Source of the DNA: CAZSTA01 sp964609495 [NCBI: uncultured bacterium]
GTDB taxonomy: Bacteria; CAZSTA01
Assembly: GCA_964609495.1 (NCBI GenBank)
Contig: CAZSTA010000149.1
Location: 1-9,240 of the forward strand
DNA length: 9,240 nt
Direction of reading: 5' to 3'
Below, piece by piece: positions 6,037 through 9,240 of this stretch. The position numbers were made by a program, and so were the translations under genes. The notes beneath the pieces were generated by a model. That model worked only from the letters and a program-made list of their open reading frames with translations. It searched no databases and was not told the origin of the DNA. Positions within the stretch are counted from its first letter, which is position 1. Every line of letters begins with the position of its first letter.

Positions 6037-6065
6037 GTTATCTCATTTTTAGATTAATATGTCAA
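6037..6065 (-). promoter_or_regulatory. Probable promoter of the permease gene
   Basis: On the minus strand TTGACA (6065-6060) is a perfect -35 box, followed after 17 bases by GATAAC (6042-6037), four of six to the -10 consensus. TAACAT at 19-base spacing is an alternative -10. The -35 box begins four bases after the DNA methyltransferase stop codon, so the permease has its own start even if readthrough occurs. Confidence 0.55.
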
Positions 6066-6069
6066 GCAA

Positions 6070-6984
6070 TTACTCTGGGATAAAATGTGGGACAGAGATC
6101 ATACCTTTATTTTTTACCTTCTCCTGAAGTTGAGTTCTCAAATGCTTTGTATCCTCTCTGATTATTACCTCAAACTCAGCTTCTTCTCTGAATAAAGCGG
6201 GCTGGTTTATTTTTAACTTTTCCTTAACGATATCTAATAATTCCAAGTCAATTTCATAACCAACACACTTCCTACCTAATTCTGAGGCTACTTTTAAGGT
6301 AGTTCCTGACCCCATAAACGGATCTAAAACAGTTTCTCCTTTGTAAGAAAATAATTTTATTAGCCTATAGGGGATTTCATCCGGAAAAGCGGCTATTCCC
6401 TTTTCCAATCTGTTATTAATAGGAAGAACATTTGTTATATTCCATACATTCAGATACCATTTCTCCTTTTGGAATGTGTCTATATCAACTTTTGATTCTT
6501 CTTTAATTTCTCTGGGAATTATTTTATAATTGAAATCACCATTTTGGAAGATCAGGATGGATTCCTGTAAATTATCTGGATAGTAATACATTGGATAAGG
6601 ATGCTGTAATAGGACTCCACTTCTTCTACTTATACGAATATATCCTTCTGGCTTTAGCCAAACTATCTTTTCTCTATATTTAAAGCCCTCCTCTATAAAT
6701 ATCTTTGTTACGTCTGCAACTACAGGATACTTTCTCCCCTTAATTAGAGTATCATCAACAACAAAAGCCGCAATTCTTCCCTCATCAAGAACTCTTTTCA
6801 ATTCCCGTCCTGTATTCCTGATCAATTCTATGAATTGATCATAACTTTCAAATAAACCAGGATAGTCAAAAGGAGCATTAAAATAAGGTGGAGATGTTAC
6901 AACTAAGTGAATACTATTATCTTCCAACTCCTTCATATTTTGACAATCACCAAAGATTATTTTATTTTTCCACTTATCTCTCAC
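6070..6984 (-). CDS. Site-specific DNA methyltransferase, N6-adenine/N4-cytosine family, beta-type motif order
   Basis: The enzyme transfers a methyl group from SAM to an exocyclic amino group in a short DNA target. The catalytic motif TSPPYF (30-35) lies near the N terminus, and the SAM-binding motif TVLDPFMGSGTT (218-229) lies near the C terminus, followed by GRKCVGYEID. That is the beta-class order, with the target recognition region between (about 110-200). SPPY is more common in N4-cytosine enzymes and DPPY in N6-adenine enzymes, so m4C is favoured but not proven. At 304 residues it is of normal length and looks intact. The start is GTG, with TAGGAG upstream. No endonuclease gene is visible on either side. 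The gene looks clearly more A+T-rich than its neighbours, suggesting acquisition by transfer. It follows the TPR gene by 70 bases, without a clear terminator between them. Confidence 0.93.
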   Translation of the reverse strand: MRDKWKNKIIFGDCQNMKELEDNSIHLVVTSPPYFNAPFDYPGLFESYDQFIELIRNTGRELKRVLDEGRIAAFVVDDTLIKGRKYPVVADVTKIFIEEGFKYREKIVWLKPEGYIRISRRSGVLLQHPYPMYYYPDNLQESILIFQNGDFNYKIIPREIKEESKVDIDTFQKEKWYLNVWNITNVLPINNRLEKGIAAFPDEIPYRLIKLFSYKGETVLDPFMGSGTTLKVASELGRKCVGYEIDLELLDIVKEKLKINQPALFREEAEFEVIIREDTKHLRTQLQEKVKNKGMISVPHFIPE

Positions 6985-7054
6985 CTTATTAGTCTCCTAT
7001 TTTCTGTATGCACAACTTAACCTGGTGAATATGCCGCATCTCTGGAATAGACCT

Positions 7055-9103
7055 TTATAAGCAGGCTTCTTCATATCCCAACTCACAAGCCTTATCCCAA
7101 TCCTCAACAGCTTTATCGAGCTCGTTCATCTCTCCATAAATTACCCCTCGCTGATAGTAGGCCTCGGCATAATCCGGCTTCAACTCCAAGGCTTTGGTAT
7201 AATCCGCTATCGCCTTATCATACTTCTTGAGCTTTCTCTGGACTAAGCCTCGGTTGTAATAGGCATCTGCATAATCGGGTTTTAATTCGACAAACTTGTT
7301 ATAATCCTCAAGGGTGGCTTCATAATCCGTCAACTGATAATTAGCCCAACCTCGATTATAATAAGCTTCTACGTAGTCAGGTTTAAGCTCTAAGGCTTTG
7401 GTATAATCGAGGGCTGAGTTCTCATATTCTCCCAGCTGACCATAGGCGATAGCTCGGTTGAAGTAACATTCAGCATAATTGGAGTTGATACTCAGAGCCT
7501 TAGTATAATCATCTATCGCTTTCTCATTTTGGTCTAGTTCTCGATAAATTATTCCTCGATTGTTGTAGGCCTCGGCTAAATTCGGATCGAGTTGCAAAGC
7601 CTTGGTATAATCCGCTATCGCCTCGTTATGATTTTTCATAGTCTGGTAGAGCCAACCTCGCTTGAAGTAAGCTTGAGCATAGTTAGGTCTGAGCTCTAAG
7701 AATTGGGTATAGGCCGCTAAGGCCTCCAGATACTTTCTCTGAGTATAATATATATCTCCCTTCTTGTAATATACCTCTGCCCGATCTGGGTCTAAACTCA
7801 GAACCTTCGCATAGTCCTCTAAAGCTTTACCATCCTCTCCCTGGATATAGTAGATATCACCTCGATTATTATAGGCATCAATATAATTGGAGTCTAAGCT
7901 AATAGCCTCATTATAGTCGGATATCGCTTTTTCGTAATCCTCTTCAATATGGTGGATCAGACCGCGATGATAGTAAACCTCAGCGAACTTTAGATTCTGC
8001 TTGAGAGCATCATCGAAATCGCTGAGGGCTCTATCGTAATCCCCTAGCTTATAGTAGAGGAGGCCTCTCTTATAGTAGCTCTCAGCGTTATCTGGATTCA
8101 ATCTCAAGGCTTTGGAATAGTCAGCCAAGGCTCTATTATACTCCCCTAGCTTCTCGTGGGCAAGACCACGATTGTAATAGATCAATTCGTTCTCCATACC
8201 ATGCTGAATAGCTTGGGTATAGTCGTTTATCGCCTCTCCATACTTATTCATCTTACTAAAGGTAACTCCTCGATTATAATAAGCTTCCGCATCTTCAGGA
8301 TCGATCTCTAGAGCGGCACTATAATCAACTAATGCTTCAGAGTATTTACCTAGCTCATCATAGACCCAACCTCGGTTATAATAAGCTTCCGCATATTTCG
8401 GATTCAATTCTAAAGCTTTAGTATAGTCTGCTATAGCGTCCTCATATCTTCCCAGCTTTCTATATACTACCCCTCGATTGAAGTGGGATTCTGTATGATC
8501 GGGTTTGATCCCCAGAGCTTTATTATAGCTTTCCAGAGCCTCCTTATACTTTCCTAAGCGGTCATACAGCCAACCTCGGCTATAGTAAGCTTGAACATAA
8601 TCTGGTTTCAAAATAACTGCTTTGAGATAATCGGCTAGAGCTTCATCATATTTCTCTAGCTTTTCGTAAAGGATCCCTCGGTTATAATAAGCTTCTGGCT
8701 CCTCTGGCTCAAGCTCAATATATCTGTTATAGTCAGCCAACGCCTTCTCATAATCCCCAAGTTGATAGTAAACGTTTCCTCTATTGTTATAGGCTTTAGC
8801 CTCCTGGGGATTCAATCTCAAAGCATTATTGTAATCATCAAGAGCCTCCTTATACTTTCCTACTTTAAAGTGGGCGAGTCCTCGATTATAATAAGCTTCG
8901 ACGTAATCTGGTTTAAGTTCCAAGGCTTTAGTAAATTCAACTAGAGCTTTGAGATAGTCTCCTTGATTGTAGTAATCTACCCCTTGATTCAAGTTCTTAG
9001 TAGCTCGATAGGTGCTTTCGTCCATCTCTTGAGAACTCACAGAATTCAAGGTTAAAGAGATTGTTATGAATAGCAGAAGAAGGAATCCAATTTTGTATCT
9101 CAT
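7055..9103 (-). CDS. Secreted tetratricopeptide-repeat protein, about 19 TPRs
   Basis: TPR arrays form superhelical scaffolds for protein-protein contacts. The N terminus (MRYKIGFLLLLFITISLTLNS) is a good Sec signal peptide, with probable cleavage around residues 24-26 (SVSSQ); no lipobox cysteine is seen. From about residue 30 to the end, 34-residue repeats follow almost without interruption, with the pattern AEAYYNRGxxYxxLGxYxxALxDYxKALELxPDY. I count 19 by eye, with one repeat (near QAIQHGMENE) slightly off register. The last repeat ends in DKACELGYEEACL, a Sel1-like cap that contains the only cysteines of the C-terminal end. There is no enzymatic domain. The 682-residue length is almost wholly explained by signal peptide plus repeats. 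AAAAGGAGAGG precedes the ATG. The partner and role are unknown; envelope assembly or adhesion scaffolding is a guess. Confidence 0.93.
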   Translation of the reverse strand: MRYKIGFLLLLFITISLTLNSVSSQEMDESTYRATKNLNQGVDYYNQGDYLKALVEFTKALELKPDYVEAYYNRGLAHFKVGKYKEALDDYNNALRLNPQEAKAYNNRGNVYYQLGDYEKALADYNRYIELEPEEPEAYYNRGILYEKLEKYDEALADYLKAVILKPDYVQAYYSRGWLYDRLGKYKEALESYNKALGIKPDHTESHFNRGVVYRKLGRYEDAIADYTKALELNPKYAEAYYNRGWVYDELGKYSEALVDYSAALEIDPEDAEAYYNRGVTFSKMNKYGEAINDYTQAIQHGMENELIYYNRGLAHEKLGEYNRALADYSKALRLNPDNAESYYKRGLLYYKLGDYDRALSDFDDALKQNLKFAEVYYHRGLIHHIEEDYEKAISDYNEAISLDSNYIDAYNNRGDIYYIQGEDGKALEDYAKVLSLDPDRAEVYYKKGDIYYTQRKYLEALAAYTQFLELRPNYAQAYFKRGWLYQTMKNHNEAIADYTKALQLDPNLAEAYNNRGIIYRELDQNEKAIDDYTKALSINSNYAECYFNRAIAYGQLGEYENSALDYTKALELKPDYVEAYYNRGWANYQLTDYEATLEDYNKFVELKPDYADAYYNRGLVQRKLKKYDKAIADYTKALELKPDYAEAYYQRGVIYGEMNELDKAVEDWDKACELGYEEACL
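7058..9016 (-). repeat. Tandem 102-bp coding repeats (TPR array)
   Basis: The array of 34-codon units is also visible in the DNA. On the plus strand, CCTCGATTATAATAAGCTTC recurs exactly at 7350-7369, 8268-8287 and 8880-8899, and with one change (A to G) at 8370-8389 and 8676-8695. Most other units differ more, so the array is old but a few blocks are nearly identical. Confidence 0.85.
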
Positions 9104-9195
9104 CCCTGATCAACCTCTCCTTTTCCAATTTAGAATTAAGCGTTATTTGTGATCTAATTAGACCTTCCAGAACCTTAGCAGTCGATACCTTATTT

Positions 9196-9224
9196 ATTAT
9201 ACTATATTACTCGATTTTTCGCAA
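9196..9224 (-). promoter_or_regulatory. Promoter of the TPR protein gene
   Basis: On the minus strand TTGCGA (9224-9219) is four of six to the -35 consensus, followed after 17 bases by a perfect TATAAT (9201-9196). The transcript would start near 9189 and leave a leader of about 85 bases, in which I see no clear hairpin or regulatory element. Confidence 0.7.
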
Positions 9225-9240
9225 ATCAAAATTGGAAGCG

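Noticed and set aside
6985-7054. Terminator or promoter between the TPR and DNA methyltransferase genes
   Set aside because: I see no stem followed by a T run and no convincing -35/-10 pair in these 70 bases, so no feature is called; readthrough from the TPR gene is possible.
7058-9016. CRISPR-like array because of regularly spaced similar 20-base words
   Set aside because: The spacing is 102 bases or multiples of it and in frame with 34-residue TPR units; the repeats are coding.

Overview
The window is bacterial and shows a dense layout with strong Shine-Dalgarno sites. Five of the ten main genes start with a codon other than ATG (TTG, GTG or apparently ATA). Three things point towards a Gram-positive-type or deep Terrabacteria lineage (Bacillota, Chloroflexota or a related candidate phylum): a tRNA-sensing T-box leader, a YtfI-like/GerW (YtfJ) gene pair, and an ECF sigma factor with a zinc-finger anti-sigma factor. 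No rRNA or tRNA gene is present, so the phylum cannot be fixed. No phage, IS or CRISPR signature was seen.

Layout. On the minus strand, the left edge (1-1163) holds the first 387 codons of leuA (2-isopropylmalate synthase). Its leader (about 1283-1607) is a complete T-box riboswitch with a strong promoter (TTGACA-17-TATACT), an apparent CUC leucine specifier, the UGGU tRNA-acceptor-pairing bulge and a terminator. A possible 20-codon ORF with its own Shine-Dalgarno site lies between the terminator and leuA. Divergently, at 1799-2365 (+), is a small SAM-dependent methyltransferase that appears to start at ATA.

Next comes a co-directional plus-strand cluster (2433-5131): ECF sigma factor, an unknown 80-residue protein, a zf-HC2 anti-sigma-like protein with no visible membrane segment, a DUF2953/YtfI-like membrane protein and GerW/YtfJ. 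It closes with a 14-bp hairpin terminator and a second, weaker terminator-like hairpin. This reads as one transcription unit that couples an alternative sigma factor to the YtfI/YtfJ pair, and it is the most interesting system in the window.

The right half is on the minus strand. From its promoter inward it holds a secreted protein made of about 19 TPR repeats (7055-9103), an A+T-rich DNA methyltransferase with no visible restriction partner (6070-6984), and an ABC-2-type permease without a neighbouring ATPase (5230-6012). The permease has its own good promoter immediately after the DNA methyltransferase stop codon. It converges on the GerW gene.
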